In this document: in pieces, positions 33,803-42,561 of the stretch
How positions within the stretch are numbered: position 1 is the first letter of the stretch
How the letters are laid out: every line of letters begins with the position of its first letter
From: Bradyrhizobiaceae bacterium
GTDB taxonomy: Bacteria > Pseudomonadota > Alphaproteobacteria > Rhizobiales > Xanthobacteraceae
NCBI GenBank assembly: GCA_003963435.1
Contig: RXJC01000054.1
Span: 43,909-107,908 of the forward strand
Length of the DNA stretch: 64,000 bases
Direction of reading: 5' to 3'
The notes under the pieces: model-generated
The model's database searches: none
Told to the model about the DNA's origin: nothing
What the model saw: the letters and a program-made list of their open reading frames with translations, nothing else
Translations under genes and position numbers: made by a program

Positions 33803-34678
33803 ATGGAACTCGATCAGGTTAGCTATTTCATCAACCTGGCGGAGACGCTCAATTTCACGAGCGCGGCACGGCTGAGCGGTATTTCGCAGCCGAGCTTGAC
33901 CAGGGCCATTCGCCGATTGGAGGAAGAACTCGGAGGACCGCTAATCTATCGCGACGGCAAGAACAGCCGCCTCACGGCGCTGGGCCAAGAGATCGAGATG
34001 GAATTCAGGCGGGTGCAGGTCGCCTTGAGAAACGTGCGCCAGCATTCGGACAATTGGGCGCTTGGCAGACACCGTGTGCTCGACATCGCCGTGGCACCGA
34101 CCGTCGGTCCTAACGCCTTCACGACGTTTTTCCTCGGCGCATTGGACCAGATCCCGTCCGTGAGGATCAAGATCCACGCACTACAATCCAATGAGGACAC
34201 AGCAGAAATCCTCTCGGGCAAATATCACGCCTGCATCCTTCCACGCGAACCGAGGCCCGATCCAAAGCTGGACGTACGGTCGCTCTTCCGGGAGCGCCTC
34301 GTGCTTGGCTGCGCAGCGGAACACCCGCTCGCCAGCGCCGAGGTCGTCCGCGCCGAAGACCTGGTGGAGTTTCCGTACATCGATCGCCTTAGTTGCGAGT
34401 TTCGGGACCAGATCCAGGAGCACTTCGCGCGTCGAGAAGTCGTGATGTGGCCTCGTCTCCGGACCGAAAGAGAGGACTGGGTGCAGCGTGTGGTGGCCGA
34501 TGGCCATGCGATTTGCATCCTGCCAGAGCGGTCGGCAGCGGCTCCCGGTCTCGTCACCCGGCCTATCGAAGGTCTGTCTTTGGAGCGGGAACTAGTAATC
34601 GTGACGATCTTGGGGTCGACCACGCCCGTCGAGATACGAAAGATCGCCCAACTGGCCTCTCGGTACGAATGGGAGTGA
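33803..34678 (+). CDS. LysR-type regulator, candidate controller of the shared promoters
   Basis: The ATG at 33803 starts MELDQVSYFINLAETLNF, a typical LysR N-terminus with HTH (TSAARLSGISQPSLTRAIRR) and a substrate-binding domain to residue 291. The protein has several Cys (in ACILPRE, LGCAAEH, LSCEFRD and AICILPE), some of which could form a redox switch as in OxyR. Promoter copy D begins 23 bases after its stop and drives msrB. The LTTR spacing of that element makes this gene the best candidate to bind all four copies. Upstream it has its own paired palindromes. Confidence 0.88.
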   Translation: MELDQVSYFINLAETLNFTSAARLSGISQPSLTRAIRRLEEELGGPLIYRDGKNSRLTALGQEIEMEFRRVQVALRNVRQHSDNWALGRHRVLDIAVAPTVGPNAFTTFFLGALDQIPSVRIKIHALQSNEDTAEILSGKYHACILPREPRPDPKLDVRSLFRERLVLGCAAEHPLASAEVVRAEDLVEFPYIDRLSCEFRDQIQEHFARREVVMWPRLRTEREDWVQRVVADGHAICILPERSAAAPGLVTRPIEGLSLERELVIVTILGSTTPVEIRKIAQLASRYEWE

Positions 34679-34700
34679 CTAGCACAGGGTGTGCGCAGAA

Positions 34701-34755
34701 CTATGAAAACTATACCCGTGGCGTATTGGAAAAGCTCGCCCTGCGCTGCGATAAC
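34701..34755 (+). promoter_or_regulatory. Shared LTTR-box promoter, copy D
   Basis: CTATGAAAACTATA, ten bases, ATTGGAAA; TTGGAA (34726-34731) and GATAAC (34750-34755) are 18 bases apart. It sits between lysR and msrB, 63 bases upstream of the msrB start. Confidence 0.7.
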
Positions 34756-34817
34756 TGAAGACGATGCATGTACCTAAGAGCTCACAACAATCGCTCGACT
34801 CTCAAACAAAGTAATGG

Positions 34818-35270
34818 ATGCTCATCATGCAATATGGAAAGTCGCAGGAGGCGATAGATCGACTGACGGCGGAGCAACGCCGTGTCACCCAGGAGGCCGG
34901 CACCGAACGCCCATTCACCGGGGAATACAACGATCACACGGAGCCTGGCATCTACGTGGATATCGTCTCAGGCGAGCCTCTCTTTGCTTCATCCGACAAA
35001 TTCGAGTCCGGTTGCGGATGGCCAAGTTTTACCAAGCCCATCGTTTCCGCAAACGTCAACGAGTTGCGGGACACTTCCCATGGAATGATCAGGACCGAGG
35101 TTAGATCAACACATGGCGACAGCCACCTCGGCCACGTCTTCCCGGATGGTCCAGCGGATCTCGGTGGACTGCGCTACTGCATCAATTCGGCTTCGCTTCG
35201 GTTCATTCATCGCGATGACATGGAGAGCGAGGGCTACGGCAAATATCTCGATCAGGTTGAGGGGAAATGA
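34818..35270 (+). CDS. msrB: Peptide methionine-R-sulfoxide reductase MsrB
   Basis: The 150-residue enzyme reduces the R-sulfoxide of methionine in proteins. It has [47 protein letters not shown] and the catalytic Cys in [12 protein letters not shown]. The two structural zinc CxxC pairs are absent, as in the zinc-free MsrB subgroup. No signal peptide is present. It is followed by msrA with a two-base gap. Confidence 0.93.
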   Translation: MLIMQYGKSQEAIDRLTAEQRRVTQEAGTERPFTGEYNDHTEPGIYVDIVSGEPLFASSDKFESGCGWPSFTKPIVSANVNELRDTSHGMIRTEVRSTHGDSHLGHVFPDGPADLGGLRYCINSASLRFIHRDDMESEGYGKYLDQVEGK

Positions 35271-35271
35271 A

Positions 35272-35821
35272 ATGCATCAGCGCGCCGTACTAGCCGGGGG
35301 ATGTTTTTGGGGGATGCAGGATTTGATCCGCCAAGCTTCCTGGCGTTGTCGCGACTCGCGTCGGCTATACCGGTGGCGACACTCCGAACGCCACCTACCG
35401 CAACCACGGGACCCATGCAGAGGGGATTGAGATCGTGTTCGATCCAGCGGAGACTACCTACCGACGCCTACTGGAGTATTTCTTCCAGATCCACGATCCT
35501 ACGACCCGGAACCGTCAGGGTGGAGACATCGGTAGCTCTTACCGTTCGGCGATCTACTATGTCGACGACGAGCAGATGCGCATCGCCGAGGAAACGATAG
35601 CCGACGTGGATGCATCCGGTCTCTGGGGACGCAAGGTCGTCACAGAGGTCGAGCCTGTCGGAGACTTCTGGCAAGCAGAGCCGGAACATCATGATTATCT
35701 CGAGAAGCAACCGGGGGGATATACCTGCCACTTCCCTCGTCCCGACTGGGTTCGTCCCAAGCGGGAGGTTGCCGCCGAGGAGGCAACTCCTGATCAAATT
35801 GGCGCGCATGCCCGGTCTTAG
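35272..35821 (+). pseudogene. msrA: Peptide methionine-S-sulfoxide reductase MsrA, frameshifted
   Basis: The ATG at 35272 after GAGGGGAAATGA starts [20 protein letters not shown], the MsrA active-site Cys region. One extra base near 35330 (after the codons for DLIR) breaks the frame. Removing it gives [17 protein letters not shown], then [20 protein letters not shown], and the long second part to 35821 ([38 protein letters not shown]). All MsrA motifs are present apart from this shift. It is either a recent mutation or a sequence error. Confidence 0.85.
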
Positions 35822-36076
35822 GCTCGGCGACGAAATATCTTCGCCATCGGCAAGACAATTCCTTTCGGTGGCAATGAATGGGCCTCGCTGCCGAAACGAT
35901 TGCACCCGGACCGTCCGAAGACGCTTTCTCTCCCGCTCTCTGCTCCCGACATAACGCCTAAGCGATGAACGCCTTCTCGACTGTCCGATGGAGGTCTCCG
36001 GCTTCTCGTTTCCCGGCAGCTGCATAGCCACGACAACGGCCCCTCGGTCAACACACGTACAGCTAAGAGACAATAA

Positions 36077-36583
36077 ATGGCCAAGTCCACAAACCAAATT
36101 CAGCTTCAGATCGCTGAAAGAAGCGCAGGATCTTTCAATTTCCTAGCCCTGCTTAGATGGTCTCTGGTCATCATCTTCCTTTGGTTCGGCGGAATGAAGT
36201 TCACCGCATACGAAGCTGCCGGAATCGCTCCCTTCATTGAACACAGCCCGATCATGAGACCCTTTCACGCCCTGTTCGGCGTTCAAGGGGCGAGCTACGT
36301 CATAGGCGCGATTGAGTTATCGACGGCGGCGGCGCTGATTCTTGGGGCCTACCGGCCCGTGTTTTCCGCGCTGGGAGCGGCGATGTCCACCACGACCTAT
36401 CTTATCACGCTGACGTTCTTCCTGAGTACGCCTGGTGTAGCAGAAGCGACCGCAGGCAGATTTCCGGCTATCTCGGCAGTACCGGGGCAGTTCCTTCTCA
36501 AGGACCTTGTTCTGCTGGCAGCATCGCTTGCTCTGCTTTCTGCACCTGTCCAGGATTCTTGGCTCAACATTCAAAAGTCCTAA
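36077..36583 (+). CDS. RclC/YkgB-like membrane protein (DUF417)
   Basis: The 168-residue protein has four membrane helices and the DUF417 pattern as I recall it from E. coli RclC (YkgB): LLRWSLVIIFLWFGGMKFTAYEA, GIAPFIEHSPIMRPF, LITLTFFLSTPGVAE and GQFLLKDLVLLAASL. RclC belongs to the reactive-chlorine resistance system. Position after msrB/msrA on the same strand supports a role in protection from oxidised chlorine or bromine species. The 255-base gap upstream leaves open its own promoter. The family call is stronger than the function. Confidence 0.82.
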   Translation: MAKSTNQIQLQIAERSAGSFNFLALLRWSLVIIFLWFGGMKFTAYEAAGIAPFIEHSPIMRPFHALFGVQGASYVIGAIELSTAAALILGAYRPVFSALGAAMSTTTYLITLTFFLSTPGVAEATAGRFPAISAVPGQFLLKDLVLLAASLALLSAPVQDSWLNIQKS

Positions 36584-36940
36584 GGTGGCAGTCCCTGCTT
36601 TACCGATCGGATCGCGCACGTCGCCGCGAAAGCTGCGTCCGATCTCGCCTGAAATTTTTGATGGATGCAGCCGCGGAGGCGGCGGCTCGACGATCCGCAG
36701 CACGCCTGACCGGTTCGTTATGTGGCTGAAACAGAACGGTGGCGTTGGCGAAGGACGGCTGCAGCTGCCGTGTGTTCAAGCTGTCATGGCGAATGGGAAA
36801 AGTCGGCAGACGCGTTCGGTCACGGGCGAGGCCCTTGCCAACGCCCTTGAATGCTCGCGCCAACTCAAAGGCCACAAAGACCTTCGGGCTGCGTGGATAG
36901 ACAGAATGCGCCAGCACAACAGCGTAGACCGAGGATATTT
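36584..36940. other. 357-bp region between rclC-like gene and ccmE
   Basis: A frame runs across it, overlapping the end of the rclC-like gene, but has no family features. A GC-rich inverted stretch around 36667-36690 could be a terminator. The ccmE ribosome binding site GAGG is at its end. Confidence 0.35.
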
Positions 36941-37444
36941 ATGACCCGCAAGCAACGGCGTTTGACCATGATCGGTGGCTCGCTCGCGGTGCTCGCGGCT
37001 GCGGCGGTGCTGGTACTGAACGCGATGCGCGACTCTATCGTGTTCTTTTCCACGCCAACGATGGCGGCCGAGAAGCAGATCCCGCCCGGCGAGCGTTTCC
37101 GGCTCGGCGGACTGGTGCAAGCGGGCTCGCTGGTGCGCGGCGACAATCTCGCGGTCAACTTCAGCATCGCCGACGGCAGCGCCGCGCTTCCGGTCGCCTA
37201 CAAGGGAATTTTGCCGGACCTGTTTCGCGAGGGGCAGGGCGTCGTCGCCGAAGGCATGCTCGACGCTGCCGGCGTCTTCAAGGCCGATACTGTTCTGGCG
37301 AAGCATGACGAGACTTACATGCCCAAGGACGTCGCCGATGCCCTGAAGAAGCAGGGCCATTGGAAGGACGATTACGGCGCGAAGCCAGGCAGCGCTGCCG
37401 CGCCGGAGCAGACCCAGAGAACTTCGAAAGGGGCGTCGCGGTGA
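36941..37444 (+). CDS. ccmE: Haem chaperone CcmE
   Basis: From the ATG at 36941: [20 protein letters not shown], an N-terminal membrane anchor, then the periplasmic OB-fold domain ([39 protein letters not shown]). The haem-binding His is in [14 protein letters not shown]. CcmE carries haem from CcmC to CcmF/H. Its TGA overlaps the GTG start of ccmF. Confidence 0.93.
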   Translation: MTRKQRRLTMIGGSLAVLAAAAVLVLNAMRDSIVFFSTPTMAAEKQIPPGERFRLGGLVQAGSLVRGDNLAVNFSIADGSAALPVAYKGILPDLFREGQGVVAEGMLDAAGVFKADTVLAKHDETYMPKDVADALKKQGHWKDDYGAKPGSAAAPEQTQRTSKGASR

Positions 37445-39423
37445 TCGCGGAAGCCGGGCATTACGCGCTGGTGCTGGCGCTTGCGCTGGCGCTGATCCAG
37501 TCCACGGTGCCGATGCTCGGTGCGCGCTGGGGCGATCATGCCCTGATGAACGTCGCGCGCTCGACGGCGCTGGCGCAATTGCTGTTCGTGGCCGCGTCTT
37601 TCGCGGCGCTGGTGATGCTGTACATTGTGTCGGATTTCTCCGTCGTCAACGTGTTCGAGAACTCGCACTCGACGAAGCCGCTGGTCTACAAAATTACCGG
37701 CGTGTGGGGCAATCACGAAGGTTCGATGCTGTTGTGGGTCGCGATCCTGGCGCTGTTCGGCGGCCTCGTCGCCGCCTTCGGCAACAATCTGCCGTTGTCG
37801 CTGCGCGCGCATGTGCTGGCGGTGCAGGGCTGGATCGCCAGCGCGTTCTATCTCTTCATCCTGGTCACCTCGAATCCATTCCTGCGCATCGCCAGTCCGC
37901 CGATCGAGGGCAGGGATCTCAATCCGGTGCTGCAGGACATCGGCCTCGCGGTCCATCCGCCGATGCTCTATCTCGGCTATGTCGGCTTCTCGATCTCGTT
38001 TTCATTCGCCGTCGCGGCGCTGATCGAGGGCCGGATCGATGGCGCGTGGGCGCGCTGGGTGCGGCCCTGGACGCTGGTGGCGTGGATATTCCTCACGCTC
38101 GGCATCGCGATGGGATCGTACTGGGCCTATTACGAACTCGGCTGGGGCGGCTGGTGGTTCTGGGACCCGGTCGAGAACGCCTCGCTGATGCCGTGGCTCG
38201 CCGGCACCGCGCTGCTGCATTCGGCGGTGGTGATGGAGAAGCGCAACGCGCTGAAGGTCTGGACCATCCTGCTTTCGATCCTGACGTTCTCGTTGTCGCT
38301 GCTCGGCACCTTCCTGGTGCGCTCGGGCGTGCTCACCTCGGTACACGCGTTCGCGACCGATCCGGCCCGCGGCGTGTTCATCCTGCTCATCCTCTGCCTG
38401 TTCATCGGCGGCAGCCTGTCGCTGTACGCCTTGCGTGCATCGGCGCTGAAGCAGGGCGGGCTGTTCGCGCCGATCTCGCGCGAGGGCGCGCTAGTGCTCA
38501 ACAATCTGTTCCTCACCTCGGCCTGCGCGACCGTCTTCATCGGAACGCTGTATCCGCTGGCGCTGGAGGTACTGACCGGCGACAAGATTTCGGTCGGCGC
38601 GCCGTTCTTCAACCTGACCTTCGGTCCATTGTTCGTGCCGCTGATGATGGCGATGCCGTTCGCGCCGCTACTGGCGTGGAAGCGCGGCGATCTGCGCGGT
38701 GCGGCGCAGCGTCTGACGGCTGCGGGCATCGCGGCGCTGATCGCGATCGCGGTGCTGTGGGCGTGGACCTGGGGTGGTCCCTCGCTCGCGCCGCTGGCAA
38801 TCGGACTTGCGGTCTTTGTCATCGTCGGCGCCCTGTGCGATCTCGCCGAGCGTACCGCGCTGTTCCGCGCGCCGCTGGCGACCGCGATGGCCCGTGCGCG
38901 CGGATTGCCGCGTGCGACCTGGGGGACGGCATTCGCACATGCCGGCATCGGCGTAGCGCTGATCGGCATCGTCTGCGAGACCACCTGGAACAGCGAATAT
39001 ATCGGCACGATGAAGCCGAACGATGTCGCCAACGTCGCCGGCTATCAGTTGAAGCTCGACGGCGTCTCGCAGCGGCAGGGCCCGAATTTTCGCGAGATGA
39101 TCGCTCAGTTCACGGTGAGCCTCGACGGCGAGACGCTGCGCGTGATGACGCCATCGAAGCGCAATTTCACCACGCGGGGCTCATCGACCACCGAGGCCGC
39201 GTTGCTGACCCGCGGCGCCAGCCAGCTTTACGTCTCCCTCGGGGAAACCAACGCCGAGGGCGCCATCGTGGTGCGCATCTATCACAAGCCGCTGGTGCTG
39301 CTGATCTGGTGGGGACCGGTGCTGATGGCGTTCGGCGGTCTGCTGTCGCTGTCGGACCGGCGGCTGCGTGTCGGCGCGCCGAAGCCTGCCAAGTCTGCCC
39401 GCGCGCTGCAGCCGGCGGAGTGA
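37441..39423 (+). CDS. ccmF: Cytochrome c haem lyase subunit CcmF
   Basis: The protein is about 660 residues with many membrane helices. The GTG start at 37441 ([20 protein letters not shown]) overlaps ccmE by four bases. The tryptophan-rich WWD motif [19 protein letters not shown] and the conserved [12 protein letters not shown] are present, and the C-terminal periplasmic domain is complete. It attaches haem to apocytochrome together with CcmH. Confidence 0.93.
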   Translation: MIAEAGHYALVLALALALIQSTVPMLGARWGDHALMNVARSTALAQLLFVAASFAALVMLYIVSDFSVVNVFENSHSTKPLVYKITGVWGNHEGSMLLWVAILALFGGLVAAFGNNLPLSLRAHVLAVQGWIASAFYLFILVTSNPFLRIASPPIEGRDLNPVLQDIGLAVHPPMLYLGYVGFSISFSFAVAALIEGRIDGAWARWVRPWTLVAWIFLTLGIAMGSYWAYYELGWGGWWFWDPVENASLMPWLAGTALLHSAVVMEKRNALKVWTILLSILTFSLSLLGTFLVRSGVLTSVHAFATDPARGVFILLILCLFIGGSLSLYALRASALKQGGLFAPISREGALVLNNLFLTSACATVFIGTLYPLALEVLTGDKISVGAPFFNLTFGPLFVPLMMAMPFAPLLAWKRGDLRGAAQRLTAAGIAALIAIAVLWAWTWGGPSLAPLAIGLAVFVIVGALCDLAERTALFRAPLATAMARARGLPRATWGTAFAHAGIGVALIGIVCETTWNSEYIGTMKPNDVANVAGYQLKLDGVSQRQGPNFREMIAQFTVSLDGETLRVMTPSKRNFTTRGSSTTEAALLTRGASQLYVSLGETNAEGAIVVRIYHKPLVLLIWWGPVLMAFGGLLSLSDRRLRVGAPKPAKSARALQPAE

Positions 39424-39427
39424 GCCG

Positions 39428-39886
39428 TTGAAGAAACTCATTGCATGCGTATTCGTCGTCGCCGCGATGCTGGCCGGCCCTGCCGCTTACGCGGTGCAGC
39501 CCGACGAGATCATGGCGGATCCGGCCAAGGAAGCGCGCGCGCGTGACCTGTCGCGCGAGCTGCGCTGCATGGTGTGCCAGAACCAGTCGATCGATGATTC
39601 CGATGCCCCGCTGGCGCGAGACCTGCGGCTTCTGGTGCGAGAGCGGATCGCCTCCGGTGACAGCGACAGCCAGGTGATCGACTTCCTGGTGGCGCGCTAC
39701 GGCGAGTTCGTGCTGCTCAAGCCGCGTTTCACGCCGCACACGCTGCTGCTGTGGCTGCTGCCGCCGTTGGCATTGGCCTTAGGTGGACTGGCTATTTGGG
39801 CCTCCAGCGGTCGCCGCTCGCAGTCATCCGACCTTGCCGATCCGGCTCTGCATGAACTGAACGAAGAGAAGGAAGCCTGCCTTTGA
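39428..39886 (+). CDS. ccmH: Cytochrome c maturation thiol protein CcmH
   Basis: The TTG start (39428) follows GGAGTGAG. The protein has a signal peptide (LIACVFVVAAMLAGPAAYA), the RCMVCQNQS CxxC motif near residue 50 and one C-terminal membrane helix (LLLWLLPPLALALGGLAIW). It reduces or holds apocytochrome Cys residues for haem ligation. It directly follows ccmF. A ccmI gene, often next to it, is not seen. Confidence 0.92.
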   Translation: MKKLIACVFVVAAMLAGPAAYAVQPDEIMADPAKEARARDLSRELRCMVCQNQSIDDSDAPLARDLRLLVRERIASGDSDSQVIDFLVARYGEFVLLKPRFTPHTLLLWLLPPLALALGGLAIWASSGRRSQSSDLADPALHELNEEKEACL

Positions 39887-40002
39887 CGCCTGATCTGGGC
39901 GAAAAGCCATCGGAAAAGCCGGCCTGGCGTCATCTGCTGGACAACAAAACGCAATGAGCGTTCGCCCGATGGAGGCGGCGCAAACTCGAGAAGGAGAACG
40001 GA

Positions 40003-40386
40003 ATGCGAGGACTGGGATTGGCAGCGCTTATCGCCATCGTCTGTGCGGGCGAGGCGCGCGCGCAAGATGCTGCGGCGGGAGAGAAAATCTTTGGAGTATG
40101 CAAGGCTTGCCACCAGATCGGGGAAAACGCGAAGAACAGTCTTGGTCCGGTGCTCAACGGCGTGATCGGTCGCAAGGCCGGGACCGCCCAAGGCTACTCC
40201 TACTCGGCCGCCACGAAGGATTCCGGCCTTACCTGGGATGAGGCAACGTTTCGCGAGTACATCAGGGATCCCAAGGCAAAGGTTCCGGGCACTAGGATGA
40301 TCTATGCCGGATTGAAGGACGAACAGAAGATCAACGACCTCATCGCTTTCCTCAAGAAATTCGATCCCGATGGCAAAATGAAGTAG
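40003..40386 (+). CDS. Class I c-type cytochrome (cytochrome c2-like)
   Basis: The 127-residue protein has a signal peptide (GLGLAALIAIVCAGEARA), the haem motif CKACH at about residues 33-37, LGPVLNGVIGRKAG, and the distal Met in PGTRMIYAGLKD. This is the standard cytochrome c2/c550 layout of alphaproteobacteria, a soluble periplasmic electron carrier. It could accept electrons from the P460 proteins. It lies downstream of ccmH, after 116 bases with a good ribosome binding site (AGAAGGAGAA). Confidence 0.92.
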   Translation: MRGLGLAALIAIVCAGEARAQDAAAGEKIFGVCKACHQIGENAKNSLGPVLNGVIGRKAGTAQGYSYSAATKDSGLTWDEATFREYIRDPKAKVPGTRMIYAGLKDEQKINDLIAFLKKFDPDGKMK

Positions 40387-40580
40387 CAAATTCCCTCGAC
40401 AACGGGGGCAGTGCTCCGCCGGGGCGTACCAAGCGCAAGATGTCCGACCGAGGAACGAAGCCGTGCGACATGCACCATACAGACCGGTGAACGGGTGTAC
40501 CGGCCGCTCAACCAGCGTCACCGAGGAGGGAGGCTAAGAACCGCCAACACGATCTCCTTGGTTGCGTCACCTTTTGTTGC

Positions 40581-42338
40581 TCATCCGAATGTAAACACGT
40601 AGGCCTGCGCGCCCGGATCTAGGAACCGGATCTCGAAGGTCCGTTCGATGACGGGTCCGGAAGACCGGACAAGCTGGTACAGGCGCTGCGACGTGACAAC
40701 GCCATTGCCGTCCGCGTCGGTATCCATGCCGTGGGCATCGCCGGGTGGCTTGCCATCGATTGTGATCCGGAACCGTACTCTCGAGCCTTCCGACGGCGGA
40801 CCGAGAACGAGATGCAGGTCGCGAGCATGGAAGCGGTAGACAATGCTGCCATCGCTTGCATCGAGTTGCGCATGCTCGTTCGCGATGGTCCATTTGCCGT
40901 TCAGCGACCATTGATTGAGTTGCGGCTCTCCGGCGGCGTAGTCGTGGGCCTTGTCCTGCACAACGCCGCTGGGCGAGACGAAATTATCGATGCGTTTGTA
41001 GCCCAGGTAAGTCTCCGGCGACCTGACGTTATCCGTGTCGGCGGCAGCTTCGGCACCCGTCGCATTCACGCCCACGATTCCAGTGGGAACGTTCTTCTCG
41101 CTGGTATCGGCGAGAAGTCGCTGAATTATTTGCTCAGACTGCACGTACTCGCCCTCACCGAAGTGGCGGTGTCGCACCTTGCCGTTGCCGTCGATGAAGT
41201 AATGCGCCGGCCAGTACTCATTCTCAAAGGCGCGCCAGATCTTGTATTCGTTGTCGATCGCGACGGGATAGCCGATCCTCAGCATCTTGATCGCGCTTTT
41301 CACATTGTCGACGTTGCGCTCGAATGCGAATTCGGGCGCATGCACGCCGATCACGACCAGGCTGTGCTCGCGGTATTTCTCGGCCCAGGCGCGGACGTAG
41401 GGAATAGCGCGTAGGCAATTGATACAGGAATAGGTCCAGAAGGCGACCAGCACGACCTTGCCCTTCAGCGCCTCAACGCTAAGCGGCGACGAGTTGAGCC
41501 ATTCCTGCGCGCCCTCCAGCGAAGGCTTCAGGTCCACGACTGGCAATTGATCCGTGGCCTCCCCGGACGGCTCGACCTGGTGTGTCGTCGAAGGACTGGA
41601 CGCCGCCGTCTTGCGATTGGGATGCAGCCGGTTGAGCAGGGCTTGCTCAAGGGCGGTGGTGCTGCCCAGTGAGAGTCTTGTGAGGAAGCTAGTGTCGAGG
41701 CCGAGTGAGATCGTTGCGACGGCTGCGAGCACGGCGCCGCCGAGACCACGGCGGATCCATTCGCCGGCGCTGATCGACCTCTTCATCGCGGCGAAGACGC
41801 GGCCGCCCACAAAAATTGCGAGCGCGAGCGAGGTTGCCGCACCCGCGGCATAGGTCAGCAATAGCAGCGCCGTGCCGGGATTGGCGCCCTTCAGAGCTGC
41901 GCCCGTCAGGATCAACCCGAGCACCGGACCAGCGCAGGGCGCCCAGAGAAAACCGGTGGCAACGCCGAGCACCAGTGGCGTCAGGATCGTTTCCTGCCGC
42001 CCGTCGTCTGCCGAGTGCGACAGCCGAGCGCCGACGGCGACCATCGGCCCCATCAAGCGGTCGGCCAGTTCCGGAATCAGGAGCGTCAAGCCGAACACGG
42101 CAAGCAACACCAGGGCGGCAGCGCGGCCATATTCATTGGTCGAGACGACCCAGCCGCCGGCCACCGACGCGAAACTCGCCACGACCGCGAACGCCAGCGT
42201 CATTCCGATCAGCATCGGCAGACCGCTACGCACGAAGGGGCGGTCCGCTCGCGCCAGCACGAAGGGAATGACCGGCAGGATGCATGGGCTGACGATCGTC
42301 AGGACACCGCCGAGATAAGCAAGAACGTACAAGACCAT
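40581..42338 (-). CDS. DipZ-like fusion: CcdA/DsbD membrane domain plus thioredoxin
   Basis: The start at 42338 follows a near-perfect AGGAGGTGG. It gives a CcdA-like membrane module (residues 1-200) with the two redox Cys in VSPCILPVIPF and WAPCAGPVLG, a linker, a periplasmic thioredoxin domain with TYSCINCLRAIPYV, and a C-terminal beta domain (about 450-585). The protein moves reducing power from the cytoplasm to the periplasm. It is similar to mycobacterial-type DipZ. It stands next to the ccm and cytochrome genes, convergent with the cytochrome c gene, and can supply electrons for apocytochrome reduction. Confidence 0.88.
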   Translation of the reverse strand: MVLYVLAYLGGVLTIVSPCILPVIPFVLARADRPFVRSGLPMLIGMTLAFAVVASFASVAGGWVVSTNEYGRAAALVLLAVFGLTLLIPELADRLMGPMVAVGARLSHSADDGRQETILTPLVLGVATGFLWAPCAGPVLGLILTGAALKGANPGTALLLLTYAAGAATSLALAIFVGGRVFAAMKRSISAGEWIRRGLGGAVLAAVATISLGLDTSFLTRLSLGSTTALEQALLNRLHPNRKTAASSPSTTHQVEPSGEATDQLPVVDLKPSLEGAQEWLNSSPLSVEALKGKVVLVAFWTYSCINCLRAIPYVRAWAEKYREHSLVVIGVHAPEFAFERNVDNVKSAIKMLRIGYPVAIDNEYKIWRAFENEYWPAHYFIDGNGKVRHRHFGEGEYVQSEQIIQRLLADTSEKNVPTGIVGVNATGAEAAADTDNVRSPETYLGYKRIDNFVSPSGVVQDKAHDYAAGEPQLNQWSLNGKWTIANEHAQLDASDGSIVYRFHARDLHLVLGPPSEGSRVRFRITIDGKPPGDAHGMDTDADGNGVVTSQRLYQLVRSSGPVIERTFEIRFLDPGAQAYVFTFG

Positions 42339-42561
42339 GGCAGACCACCTCCTATGGTCATACGACGGCGCCTTCCGCCCGTTACCGGCCTCACGGTTTC
42401 GTGCGAGGCCCGTGAGGCCGAGTTGAAGGGCATTCCAGACGCGACATCGGGTTTGGGCTCGATACGAAAGCTTACAATAATGGCATCCGGTGGTGGGATC
42501 CGGAATCGATCGCAGGTCACTATAGGCACACATTCGGCAGGGAAACGGCTTCTCGAAGCCG

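Noticed and set aside
37704-39431. 575-codon frame in another reading frame of ccmF
   Set aside because: CcmF is certain from its motifs; the alternative frame is Arg/Ala/Gly-rich and is a GC-driven shadow.
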